NCBI GenBank assembly: GCA_946414885.1
Contig: CAMKQH010000006.1
Span: forward strand, 62,001-126,000
Origin: an uncultured Lachnospiraceae bacterium
GTDB lineage: Bacteria; Bacillota; Clostridia; Lachnospirales; Lachnospiraceae
Direction: 5' to 3'
Length of the DNA stretch: 64,000 nt
Part shown: positions 8,034 to 16,212 of the stretch, in pieces
Layout: each line of letters opens with the position of its first letter
Position numbering within the stretch: position 1 is the stretch's first letter
Translations under genes and position numbers: made by a program
The notes under the pieces: generated by a model
The model's input: only the letters and a program-made list of their open reading frames with translations
Database searches by the model: none
What the model was told of the DNA's origin: nothing

Positions 8034-10295
8034 ATGAAGGACATGAAAAAAAGTCAGGCATGGATTGTTTTACTTTGTTTGCTGCTTGTTCTGGCGGGAA
8101 TTACCTACGTTGACCTGTTTGGCGTTGATGCCAACGGCAGCGGCAGCGCGGCTGAGATCAAAAAAGGTCTGGACCTCGCAGGCGGCGTCAGCATCACCTA
8201 TCAGGTTGTTGGCGAGGAGAATCCCGACAGCACGGACTTAAAGGATACCATTTACAAGCTGCAGCAGCGCGTGGTTGGTTACAGCACTGAGGCGATCGTA
8301 TACCAGGAGGGCAGCAACCGAATCAGCATTGAGATCCCTGGCGTGCAGGACGCTAACAAGATCCTGACTGAGCTGGGTCGTCCCGGATCCCTTTATTTCA
8401 TTCGCGCAAAAGATGACGAGGGAAACCAGAACTATCATCTGGCTGGCTATGATGCCGACAGTGAACCCGTATATGAGTTGGATAAGGACATTGACACGCT
8501 TCTTGCGGATGGTTCCATCACCCTTTCCGGTACGGACGTGTCCGAAGCGAAGGCAGGTTATCAGCAGGATAACATGCAGAATAATGAAGTTGTCGTAAGT
8601 CTTGTAATGACGGACGCAGGCACGCAGAAGTTTGCAGACCTGACCCAGGAAGCTTACAATAACGGAAACGCATCCATCGCAATTTATTATGACGGCAAGA
8701 TCATCAGCGCGCCCAACGTTCATGCAGTGATCACCAACGGACATGCAGTGATCACCGGACAGAAGAGCTTTGACGAGGCAGAGAAGCTTGCATCCACGAT
8801 CCGAATCGGCGGACTGAAGCTGGAACTGGAAGAGATTCATTCCAAGGTTGTCGGCGCACAGCTTGGCACGGAAGCCATTGAGACAAGCCTTAAGGCCGGC
8901 GCCATCGGACTTATCATCGTGGCAGTATTCATGATCGTTGTATACTTTGTCTCCGGTTTTGCATCTGCCATCGCACTTTGCATTTACGTAGCGCTCGTGG
9001 TTCTTTTGATCCGCGGCTTTGACATGACCTTAACCCTTTCCGGCGTGGCCGGCATCATCCTGTCCATCGGTATGGCGGTGGATGCGAACGTAATCATCTT
9101 CGCACGTATCCGTGAGGAGCTGGCAACTGGCAAGACCACGAAGAGCTCCATCAAGATCGGATTTGACAAAGCGCTTTCCGCAATCGTTGACGGTAACGTA
9201 ACGACCCTGATCGCAGCAGCAGTTTTGATGTTCCTTGCACCTGGTTCCATCAAGGGCTTTGCACAGGCTTTGGCACTTGGTATCGTGGTTTCCATGTTCA
9301 CCGCACTTGTGATCACCAGACTTTTGATGAACGCATTGTATGCCATCGGCATCCGTGATGCAAAGTGGTACGGCATTGGCAAGGACAGAAAGAGCATCAA
9401 TTTCCTTGGCAAGAAGGGCATTTTCTTTGGCGTTTCCATTGCAGTGATCCTTGCAGGATTTGTCGTAATGGGCATCAATGCTTACAATGGCAAGGATGCA
9501 TTGAATTACAGCCTTGAGTTTAAGGGCGGTACCGCAACGACGGTAACCTTTAACGAGAAAATGACCTTGGAAGAAGCAGACCAGAAGGTATCTCCCGTGA
9601 TCACCGAGGTGACCGGAAGCGCCGTTCAGGTACAGACCGTGCAGGATTCCAACGAAGTTATCTTTAAGACCAACACCCTGAGCCTGGATCAGAGAGCAGC
9701 GTTAGAGGACAGACTGGTAAATGATTTTAACCTTGACAGAAGCCTGATCACGACGGAGACCATCAGCTCCACCATCAGTAATGAGATGAAGAGAGACACC
9801 ATCATTGCAGTGGTTGTTGCAATCGTTTGCATGCTGATCTACATTAGGATCCGTTTCAGCGATATCCGTTTTGGCGTCAGCAGCATTGCCGCTCTGATGC
9901 ATGACGTGCTGGTAGTGCTTGCCTTCTATGCGGCAGCAAGGGTTTCCGTGGGTAACACCTTTATCGCCTGCATGCTGACCATCGTCGGTTACTCCATCAA
10001 CGCCTCCATCGTTATCTTCGACCGCGTTCGTGAGAACATGAACGAAAAGGGCAAGAACGAGACCGTTGAGGACGTGGTTAATAAGAGTATCACCCAGACC
10101 TTGAGCAGAAGTATTTTCACCTCCCTGACGACCTTCGTCATGGTAGCTTGCCTGTACGTCCTGGGCGTAACCAGCATTCGTGATTTCGCGTTGCCTCTGA
10201 TGGTAGGTATCGTATGTGGTGCTTACTCATCCGTATGTATTGTTGGCGGACTTTGGTTTGTTCTTCGCAAGAAATTCCCTGGCAAGGCAAAATAA
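8034..10295 (+). CDS. secDF: Protein translocase subunits SecD and SecF, single fused chain
   Basis: A 753-residue membrane protein made of SecD (about 1-450) fused to SecF (about 450-753), the usual arrangement in many Firmicutes. SecD features: LDLAGGVSITYQVV, PGVQDANKILTELGRPGSL, and the helix pair with VAGIILSIGMAVDANVIIFA. SecF features: YSLEFKGGTATTVTF and IVGYSINASIVIFDRVREN. It uses the proton or sodium gradient to help pull proteins through SecYEG. ATG 8034 has GGAGAG upstream; ATG 8043 is also possible. A leader of about 90 bases separates it from scfB; no convincing promoter is visible there, so partial co-transcription with scfAB is possible. The gene ends at a strong terminator. 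Confidence 0.97.
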   Translation: MKDMKKSQAWIVLLCLLLVLAGITYVDLFGVDANGSGSAAEIKKGLDLAGGVSITYQVVGEENPDSTDLKDTIYKLQQRVVGYSTEAIVYQEGSNRISIEIPGVQDANKILTELGRPGSLYFIRAKDDEGNQNYHLAGYDADSEPVYELDKDIDTLLADGSITLSGTDVSEAKAGYQQDNMQNNEVVVSLVMTDAGTQKFADLTQEAYNNGNASIAIYYDGKIISAPNVHAVITNGHAVITGQKSFDEAEKLASTIRIGGLKLELEEIHSKVVGAQLGTEAIETSLKAGAIGLIIVAVFMIVVYFVSGFASAIALCIYVALVVLLIRGFDMTLTLSGVAGIILSIGMAVDANVIIFARIREELATGKTTKSSIKIGFDKALSAIVDGNVTTLIAAAVLMFLAPGSIKGFAQALALGIVVSMFTALVITRLLMNALYAIGIRDAKWYGIGKDRKSINFLGKKGIFFGVSIAVILAGFVVMGINAYNGKDALNYSLEFKGGTATTVTFNEKMTLEEADQKVSPVITEVTGSAVQVQTVQDSNEVIFKTNTLSLDQRAALEDRLVNDFNLDRSLITTETISSTISNEMKRDTIIAVVVAIVCMLIYIRIRFSDIRFGVSSIAALMHDVLVVLAFYAAARVSVGNTFIACMLTIVGYSINASIVIFDRVRENMNEKGKNETVEDVVNKSITQTLSRSIFTSLTTFVMVACLYVLGVTSIRDFALPLMVGIVCGAYSSVCIVGGLWFVLRKKFPGKAK

Positions 10296-10307
10296 GATTA
10301 CGCATTC

Positions 10308-10336
10308 AAAAGGCTGCCTTTGTTAGGCAGCCTTTT
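10308..10336 (+). terminator. Intrinsic terminator after secDF
   Basis: The arms AAAAGGCTGCC (10308-10318) and GGCAGCCTTTT (10326-10336) pair perfectly around a 7-base loop, with T residues at the 3' side. Confidence 0.88.
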
Positions 10337-10365
10337 ATCATCCTTGTAAACTGGAGAGCGTGCGA

Positions 10366-12159
10366 ATGGAAAAGTGGTTTGTTTATGCAAAGAAAGCGGA
10401 TTTCAAGGCATGGGGAGAGCGGCTTGGCGTCGCTCCCGTCGTGGCGCGCATCATTCGCAACAGAGACGTAATGAGCGAGGATGAGGCAGCCAGATTCCTA
10501 AACGGGACGCTGGAGGACTGTCATTCCCCGTGGTTATTGAAGGACATGGAACTGGCAGTGGACGGCGTGCTCTCCGCAGTGATAAACGGGAAACGGATCC
10601 GCGTCATCGGAGATTATGACGTGGACGGCATTTGCTCCGCGTATATCCTTACCAAGGGCATTTCACTTCTTGGTGGTTGCGTGGACACGGCCATTCCGCA
10701 CCGCATTCACGATGGATATGGTTTAAATGATAATTTGATCAGGGAGGCAAAGCAGGACGGGATCGAAGTGATCGTCACCTGCGATAACGGCATTGCGGCG
10801 GCTTCCCAGGTGGAGCTTGCAAAGAGCTTGGGGCTGGACGTGATCGTGACGGATCATCACGAAGTACCCTTTGAAATAACGGATGGCGTAAGGAAAGAGA
10901 TTTTGCCCAAGGCGCTGGCGGTGGTAGATCCGAAAAGGGAAGAAGATTCCTATCCCTTTCCGGGCATCTGCGGGGGCGTCCTTGCGTATAAGCTCATGCA
11001 GGCAGTGGCGGAGCGTTTGGCGAAGGATGCAGTGGCAACGGGGCAATTCCATGCCGGGAGCTTTCTCGCAGCCATGGATGAATTCCTGGAATTTGCGGCG
11101 TTTGCCACCGTCTGCGACGTGATGGAATTAAAGGATGAAAACAGGATCCTGGTAAAGGAAGGACTTCGCAGGCTCCGGAATTCAAAGAATCAGGGGCTCC
11201 GTGCCCTGACGGAGGCGAACGGGATTGACAGACGGAGTCTTTCGGCTTATCATCTTGGATTCGTGCTGGGACCTTGCTTAAATGCAACGGGAAGGCTCGA
11301 CACGGCTACGCGCGCGCTGGAGCTTTTGAATGCAAGGGATGGCGTGGCGGCTGCGAAGGTAGCCAGGGACTTAAAGGAATTAAATGACAGCAGAAAGAAC
11401 CTGACGCTTCAGGGGATCGATCTTGCGATCAAAACCATTCGAGAGGAAGGGCTTTCCGGGGATAAGGTGCTTGTGGTCTATCTGCCGGAAGTGCATGAGA
11501 GCCTTGCGGGGATCATTGCGGGCAGGATCCGGGAGCAGTTTGGAAGGCCTGCGTTTCTTCTGACCAAGGGTGAGGAGGGCGTTAAGGGCTCCGGGCGCTC
11601 CATGGAAAAGTATGACATGTATGCGGCGCTGACGGAGGTAGGTGACCTGCTTACGAAATTTGGCGGGCACAAAATGGCGGCAGGGTTGTCGCTGGAAGAG
11701 GAGAACGTCGGTGAACTCCGAAGGCGCCTCAATGAGAATTGCCAGTTGACGGAGGAGGATTTTGTTCCCGTTCTCCACGTTGACGCGGAGATGCCAATGG
11801 AATACGCTGACCTTGCGCTTGCACGCCAGCTGGAAGCATTGGAGCCCTTTGGCGTTGGAAATCCGAAGCCGCTGTTTGTACAGCGTGATGTCACGTTCCT
11901 TTCCGGCAGCCGCATGGGAAAAGAAGGAAAATATGGGAGATTTCAGGTGCGCGTGTCCTCCGGGGCGAGATTTACCGTCATCTTTTTTGGTGACGTTGAC
12001 GCGTTCCGTAATTTCCTGGATAATAAATATGGGATGGGCAGTGCGGACAAGCTTTTTGCGGGGCAGGGAGCATATTCCGTTACCGTGGCCTATCAGATTG
12101 GGATCCATACCTATCAAGGGAAAGAGGATCTCCAGATTTTGATGAAATCTTACCAATAA
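10366..12159 (+). CDS. recJ: Single-stranded-DNA-specific exonuclease RecJ
   Basis: A 597-residue DHH/DHHA1 phosphoesterase. The catalytic motifs are visible in order: VIGDYDVDGICSAYIL (about residue 80), TCDNGIAA, VTDHHEVP, VCDVMEL and LGPCLNATGRLDTA; the DHHA1 part carries GSGRSM and KFGGHKMAAGLSL. An OB-like C-terminal domain ends the chain. RecJ degrades single-stranded DNA 5' to 3' in recombination and repair. ATG 10366 follows GGAGAG; GTG 10360 is too close to the ribosome site. It lies straight after the secDF terminator, so it needs its own promoter, but none stands out. Length fits the shorter Firmicutes RecJ forms. Confidence 0.95.
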   Translation: MEKWFVYAKKADFKAWGERLGVAPVVARIIRNRDVMSEDEAARFLNGTLEDCHSPWLLKDMELAVDGVLSAVINGKRIRVIGDYDVDGICSAYILTKGISLLGGCVDTAIPHRIHDGYGLNDNLIREAKQDGIEVIVTCDNGIAAASQVELAKSLGLDVIVTDHHEVPFEITDGVRKEILPKALAVVDPKREEDSYPFPGICGGVLAYKLMQAVAERLAKDAVATGQFHAGSFLAAMDEFLEFAAFATVCDVMELKDENRILVKEGLRRLRNSKNQGLRALTEANGIDRRSLSAYHLGFVLGPCLNATGRLDTATRALELLNARDGVAAAKVARDLKELNDSRKNLTLQGIDLAIKTIREEGLSGDKVLVVYLPEVHESLAGIIAGRIREQFGRPAFLLTKGEEGVKGSGRSMEKYDMYAALTEVGDLLTKFGGHKMAAGLSLEEENVGELRRRLNENCQLTEEDFVPVLHVDAEMPMEYADLALARQLEALEPFGVGNPKPLFVQRDVTFLSGSRMGKEGKYGRFQVRVSSGARFTVIFFGDVDAFRNFLDNKYGMGSADKLFAGQGAYSVTVAYQIGIHTYQGKEDLQILMKSYQ

Positions 12160-12174
12160 GAAGGAGGCAGTAAC

Positions 12175-13473
12175 GTGCCAGAACATCGGGATTGGTATAA
12201 ATTGGATCTTTCCGCCATCGTATATCCGACGCTGCAGAGAAGGGATTTTTCTTCCGTATACAGGCTGTCGGTGTTACTCAAGGAGGAAGTGAACCCAGAA
12301 CTTTTACAGCAGGCGTTGGACGTGACGCTCCCCAGGTTTCCGACCTATAAGGCGGCCATTAGAAGGGGGCTTTTTTGGCGTTACCTGGAACCGAATGACC
12401 GTCCAGGACCCTTTGTGCGTCCGGACGTAAAGAACCCTTGTCAGCCCATGAGCTTTTGGGCAAATAACCGTTATCTCGTGCGTGTGTACTATTATCATAA
12501 CAGGATCTCCCTGGAAGCGCATCACAGTCTTGGAGACGGCACGGGGGGCATGTGTCTTTTGCATACGCTGACGGCAGAGTATTTGAGGCTAATGGGTCAC
12601 GTGGAGATCAAAAACGGCGGATTTGTGCTTGACGTAAACGCAAAGCCGGATCCGGAGGAACTGGAGGACGCATACATGCGCTATGCGAATTCCAAGATCT
12701 GTCCGCCAAGACCGGGAGAGAAGACCTATCGCGTCCGCGGGACGAAGGAGCCGTTCTATACGCTGAACATCATCGACGGGATCATGTCGACGGCGGAGGT
12801 TGTCGCCGCGTCGAAGAGGTACGGCGCCAGCATTACCGAGTATTTGAATGCCGTTCTTTTATATGCGCTCCTGAAAAAACAAGAGGAAGACAGAAGGTTT
12901 CACCTGCGCCCCGTGAGGATCGCAATGCCGGTAAACCTCAGAAGGTTCTTCCCGTCAAAGACGCTGCGGAATTTTATTACCATGGTTTACCCGGGCGTCG
13001 ATCCCAGACTTGGGGAGTATACGTTTGAGGAGATCGTAACGCAGGTTCACCATTACATGCGCTATTACGTAAACGATAAGTTCCTTCGCGCCGACATCAC
13101 GACAAACGCACGCACGCAGAGTCACCCGCTGATCCGAATCGTGCCTTTGTTCCTAAAGGACTTTGTCGTAAGACAGTTTTATTCCAAGGTGCAGGATCAT
13201 AACTCCTCGGCAGGACTGACAAACATGGGCGCGCTCTACGTGGATGAGAGCATGCGGCCTTACATTGAGCGGTTTGACATTTGCATGGGTCAGCCGTTTT
13301 CTTCCAGAACAAACTGTGCAATTATCAGTTTCCAGGACGTGCTGACGATCAATTTTGCCAGCAGCATCGTGGAGGCAGACGTGGAGCGTCATTTCTTCCG
13401 GAAGCTTGTGAAGGATGGCATTCACGTGAAGATTGAAAGCAACCGAGACATTCCGGTTGCAGAGATGATTTAG
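12175..13473 (+). CDS. Condensation-domain-like acyltransferase of unknown substrate
   Basis: A 432-residue protein of the chloramphenicol acetyltransferase/condensation fold. The catalytic HHxxxDG motif is intact (His116, His117, Asp121 in AHHSLGDGTGG), and the second half shows the expected VRIAMPVNLRRFFPSKTLRNF segment of the family. Related proteins are annotated as alcohol acetyltransferases or acyl-shuttling condensation proteins. The gene starts with GTG after an AAGGAGG ribosome site. It forms a tight set with a zinc-ribbon membrane protein (12 bases downstream) and an alpha/beta hydrolase. This suggests that an acyl group is added and removed on the same, possibly lipid, substrate; that part is inference. 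Confidence 0.72.
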   Translation: MPEHRDWYKLDLSAIVYPTLQRRDFSSVYRLSVLLKEEVNPELLQQALDVTLPRFPTYKAAIRRGLFWRYLEPNDRPGPFVRPDVKNPCQPMSFWANNRYLVRVYYYHNRISLEAHHSLGDGTGGMCLLHTLTAEYLRLMGHVEIKNGGFVLDVNAKPDPEELEDAYMRYANSKICPPRPGEKTYRVRGTKEPFYTLNIIDGIMSTAEVVAASKRYGASITEYLNAVLLYALLKKQEEDRRFHLRPVRIAMPVNLRRFFPSKTLRNFITMVYPGVDPRLGEYTFEEIVTQVHHYMRYYVNDKFLRADITTNARTQSHPLIRIVPLFLKDFVVRQFYSKVQDHNSSAGLTNMGALYVDESMRPYIERFDICMGQPFSSRTNCAIISFQDVLTINFASSIVEADVERHFFRKLVKDGIHVKIESNRDIPVAEMI

Positions 13474-13485
13474 GAGGGATTAGCG

Positions 13486-14190
13486 ATGTCCTATTGCGTA
13501 AACTGTGGCGTGGAGCTGGATGCTACCGCAAAGAATTGTCCTTTGTGTAATACGCCCGTGATCAATCCAAATGAGATAAAGACGGATAACCTGATTCCAC
13601 CTTTCCCGCAGGAGAAAGCACACGTGGAGGAGGTTCAAAGGGCAGACTTTGGCTGGATGGTTTCCATGGTATGTCTGGCGACGGCCGTCACCTGCGGAAT
13701 ACTGAACTGGCTGGCATTTCCAAACGGATTGTGGTCCCTCGCCGTGATCGGGGCCTGCGTTGTCCTGTGGGTAATGCTGGTGCCTGCCGTGATCTATCAA
13801 AAATGGTCACCCTATCTTTACCTGTTGTTTGACGGCGCGGCGATCATTCTCTATCTGTATCTTATCGCCAGAATGCTGGATAAGTATGAATGGTTTCAGG
13901 GTCTAGGCATTCCACTGGTGCTCTGCACCATTGCCGTGATCGAATTGCTGACCTTGGCCGTTCGCAGATTCCCCAAAGGCATTCTGGTCAGGGGACTCTA
14001 TTCCTTTACGGCGCTGGCAATCTTGTGCGCAGGATACGAAATCATTATTGACTTGTATCGGGACGTTCCCGTGAGCTTGAGCTGGTCCGCGGTCGTTGTG
14101 ACGATCTGCGTGATCGTTGACATTGCAATCATAACCATGTTGTCCCGAAGGAGACTTCGGAATGCCGTTAGAAGGAGGTTGCATTTCTGA
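13486..14190 (+). CDS. DUF6320-type protein: zinc ribbon plus six-helix membrane domain
   Basis: A 234-residue protein. It opens with a zinc ribbon (MSYCVNCGVELDATAKNCPL with a second CPLC pair). A linker rich in Pro/Asn/Glu follows, then about six hydrophobic segments and a basic tail (RRRLRNAVRRRL). I recognise it as similar to proteins annotated DUF6320, which have no known role. The start is ATG after GGAGGGATTAG. It lies between an acyltransferase and a hydrolase, overlapping the latter by one base, so the three proteins are very likely made together, and the membrane part may hold the two enzymes at the membrane. Confidence 0.7.
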   Translation: MSYCVNCGVELDATAKNCPLCNTPVINPNEIKTDNLIPPFPQEKAHVEEVQRADFGWMVSMVCLATAVTCGILNWLAFPNGLWSLAVIGACVVLWVMLVPAVIYQKWSPYLYLLFDGAAIILYLYLIARMLDKYEWFQGLGIPLVLCTIAVIELLTLAVRRFPKGILVRGLYSFTALAILCAGYEIIIDLYRDVPVSLSWSAVVVTICVIVDIAIITMLSRRRLRNAVRRRLHF

Positions 14191-15080
14191 TGGAAACAAA
14201 GCAAAGACTTCTCAGACTGATCAAACTTGCACACGGATTAGTGGAAAACACGGACATTGAAAAGCACCGCCAGTCCCAGGACCAGATCGGAGAACTCTTG
14301 GGGCGGGTAAAGGACTTGAATTATCGCGGCATGGAACTGGACGGCACGCACTGCGAGTGGGTGAGCTTAAACCGTGCGCACGTGCACAAGCAGGTCATTA
14401 TGCACTGTCACGGAGGCGGGTATTCCACCGGCAGCAGTCTCTACGCAAGGACGCTGACGGCGAAGCTTGCATCCTGCACGGGCATGGAGGTGCTGAGCTT
14501 TGATTACAGGCTGGCACCGGAGCATCCGTATCCTGCGGCACTGGAGGATGCCATGAAGGTGTGGGATTATCTGATGCGCGTGGGGTACGGCGCCCGGGAC
14601 GTGATCCTGACGGGGGATTCCGCCGGCGGTAACCTGGCTCTCGCGCTGACGCTGAAATTAAAGGAGCAGGGGAGATTTCTTCCCAGGGGCCTGGTTTTGA
14701 TGTCTCCCTGGACGGATCTGACGTCCACGGGGGAATCCTTTACGTCCAAGAAGGACGTGGATCCGGTACTTAACCCTGGCTATTTGGAGCGCATGATCCA
14801 TGCGTATGCGAGGGGTGAGGATCTGACTAATCCTTTTGTGTCCCCGCTGTTTGGGGATTTTAGGGGATTTCCGCCCACTTACGTGCAGGTGGGCGAAAAT
14901 GAGATGCTGCTCAGCGATAGTATGCGTCTTGTGGATCGGCTAAAGGAAGCGGGCGTCGTGGCCAAATTAGATGTGTTTGAAAACATGTGGCACGTGTTCC
15001 AAATGTCTCCGTTTAAGACGGCCTATGAGGCCATGGACAAGAACGTGGCCTTCATCATAGATGATCTTATGCATTTTTAA
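14190..15080 (+). CDS. Alpha/beta hydrolase, hormone-sensitive lipase-like esterase
   Basis: A 296-residue esterase. The oxyanion-hole motif HGGGY is at residues 74-78, and the nucleophile elbow GDSAGG has Ser144. The acid is probably in NPFVSPLFGDFRGFPPTYVQ and the histidine in NMWHVFQM near the C-terminus, all typical of the hormone-sensitive lipase group. No signal peptide is seen, so it should act in the cytoplasm or at the inner membrane face. The start codon overlaps the DUF6320 stop (TGATG), which indicates translational coupling. It may reverse the acylation made by the upstream acyltransferase. The natural substrate is unknown. Confidence 0.85.
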   Translation: METKQRLLRLIKLAHGLVENTDIEKHRQSQDQIGELLGRVKDLNYRGMELDGTHCEWVSLNRAHVHKQVIMHCHGGGYSTGSSLYARTLTAKLASCTGMEVLSFDYRLAPEHPYPAALEDAMKVWDYLMRVGYGARDVILTGDSAGGNLALALTLKLKEQGRFLPRGLVLMSPWTDLTSTGESFTSKKDVDPVLNPGYLERMIHAYARGEDLTNPFVSPLFGDFRGFPPTYVQVGENEMLLSDSMRLVDRLKEAGVVAKLDVFENMWHVFQMSPFKTAYEAMDKNVAFIIDDLMHF

Positions 15081-15085
15081 GTTTG

Positions 15086-15112
15086 CCTTTTTGTGACGAA
15101 AAAAGGATTTTT
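15086..15112 (+). terminator. Possible weak terminator after the hydrolase
   Basis: CCTTTTT (15086-15092) pairs with AAAAAGG (15100-15106) around a 7-base loop and is followed by ATTTTTG. The stem is short and mostly A-T, so termination may be partial. Confidence 0.4.
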
Positions 15113-15197
15113 GACTGCAGTGCAGAATATTATAGCTAGGGTGAGTTTTGAAAGGTTTGAGGAGGATGTTGACGAATACCGTCAGAAAGGACGATCC

Positions 15198-16202
15198 ATG
15201 ACCATCAGAGAAAACCTTGAACTGTGGGAGAAGGAGTATTTAAGCCCCTATGCATCCCTAAGCATGAATTCCAAAGGGCGGTTAAAGCCCGAAGAGCAGT
15301 GTGACATCCGCCCGGTCTTTCAGAGGGACCGTGACAGGATCATACATTGCAAGGCATTCCGGAGATTAAAGGATAAGACGCAGGTATTCTTAACGCCCGA
15401 GGGCGATCATTACAGAACGCGTCTTACGCATACCCTGGAGGTGTCCCAGAATGCGCGAACCATCGCGAAAGCATTGAAGTTGAACGAAGATTTGGTAGAA
15501 GCCATTGCACTTGGCCATGACCTGGGGCACACGCCCTTTGGACATGCCGGCGAACGCGCCCTGAACAGGGTGTGCCCTTTGGGCTTTGAGCATTCCATCC
15601 AGAGCGTGAGGACGGTTGACCGGCTGGAGAAGGACGGGCAGGGACTGAACCTGACGTACGAGGTGAGGGACGGCATCCTGAACCATCAGACAAGCGGGAA
15701 TCCGCACACGCTGGAGGGCAAGGTGGTCCGTTTTTCCGATAAGATCGCGTACATTCATCACGACATGGATGACGCCGTGCGCGCAGGCATCCTGACGGAG
15801 ATGGACGTGCCGGCGGAGATCCGCGCCGTGCTTGGCAACACGCCGGGACAAAGACTGGACCGCTTTATCCACGACATCGTGACAAACAGCAAGGATAAAA
15901 ATGACATCGTGATGTCAGATACGGTTGCGGATGCCATGAAAAAGCTCCGGGCCTTTATGTTTGAGAGAGTCTATACGAACCCGTTGGCGAAGGCGGAGGA
16001 GAAGAAGGCAGAGGTTCTGATGGAGACGCTGTACTCTCATTTCCTTAAGAATCTGGAGGCATTGCCGGAGGAGTTCAGAAACCTGATCTCCGAGGGAGAA
16101 CAGAAGGAGCAGGTGGTTTGCGATTTCGTGGGTGCCATGAGTGATCGCTACGCCATCTCCCTGTATGAATCGATCTTTATTCCGAAATCATGGCAGATAT
16201 AA
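15198..16202 (+). CDS. dgt: Deoxyguanosinetriphosphate triphosphohydrolase-like protein
   Basis: A 334-residue HD-superfamily protein. Landmarks: KAFRRLKDKTQVFL, the first metal histidine in RLTHTLEVSQNARTIA, the HD pair in ALGHDLGHTPFGHAGE, and later FSDKIAYIHHDMDDAVRAG with the final aspartate. Such enzymes split dNTPs into a nucleoside and triphosphate and so limit dNTP pools. ATG 15198 is preferred because AGAAAGGA lies 7 bases upstream and MTIRENLELWEKE is the usual family start; the frame is open from 15093. It directly precedes dnaG (10 bases) and rpoD, a gene order common in Clostridia, which ties dNTP control to replication and transcription initiation. Confidence 0.93.
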   Translation: MTIRENLELWEKEYLSPYASLSMNSKGRLKPEEQCDIRPVFQRDRDRIIHCKAFRRLKDKTQVFLTPEGDHYRTRLTHTLEVSQNARTIAKALKLNEDLVEAIALGHDLGHTPFGHAGERALNRVCPLGFEHSIQSVRTVDRLEKDGQGLNLTYEVRDGILNHQTSGNPHTLEGKVVRFSDKIAYIHHDMDDAVRAGILTEMDVPAEIRAVLGNTPGQRLDRFIHDIVTNSKDKNDIVMSDTVADAMKKLRAFMFERVYTNPLAKAEEKKAEVLMETLYSHFLKNLEALPEEFRNLISEGEQKEQVVCDFVGAMSDRYAISLYESIFIPKSWQI

Positions 16203-16212
16203 GAGGAGTCAC

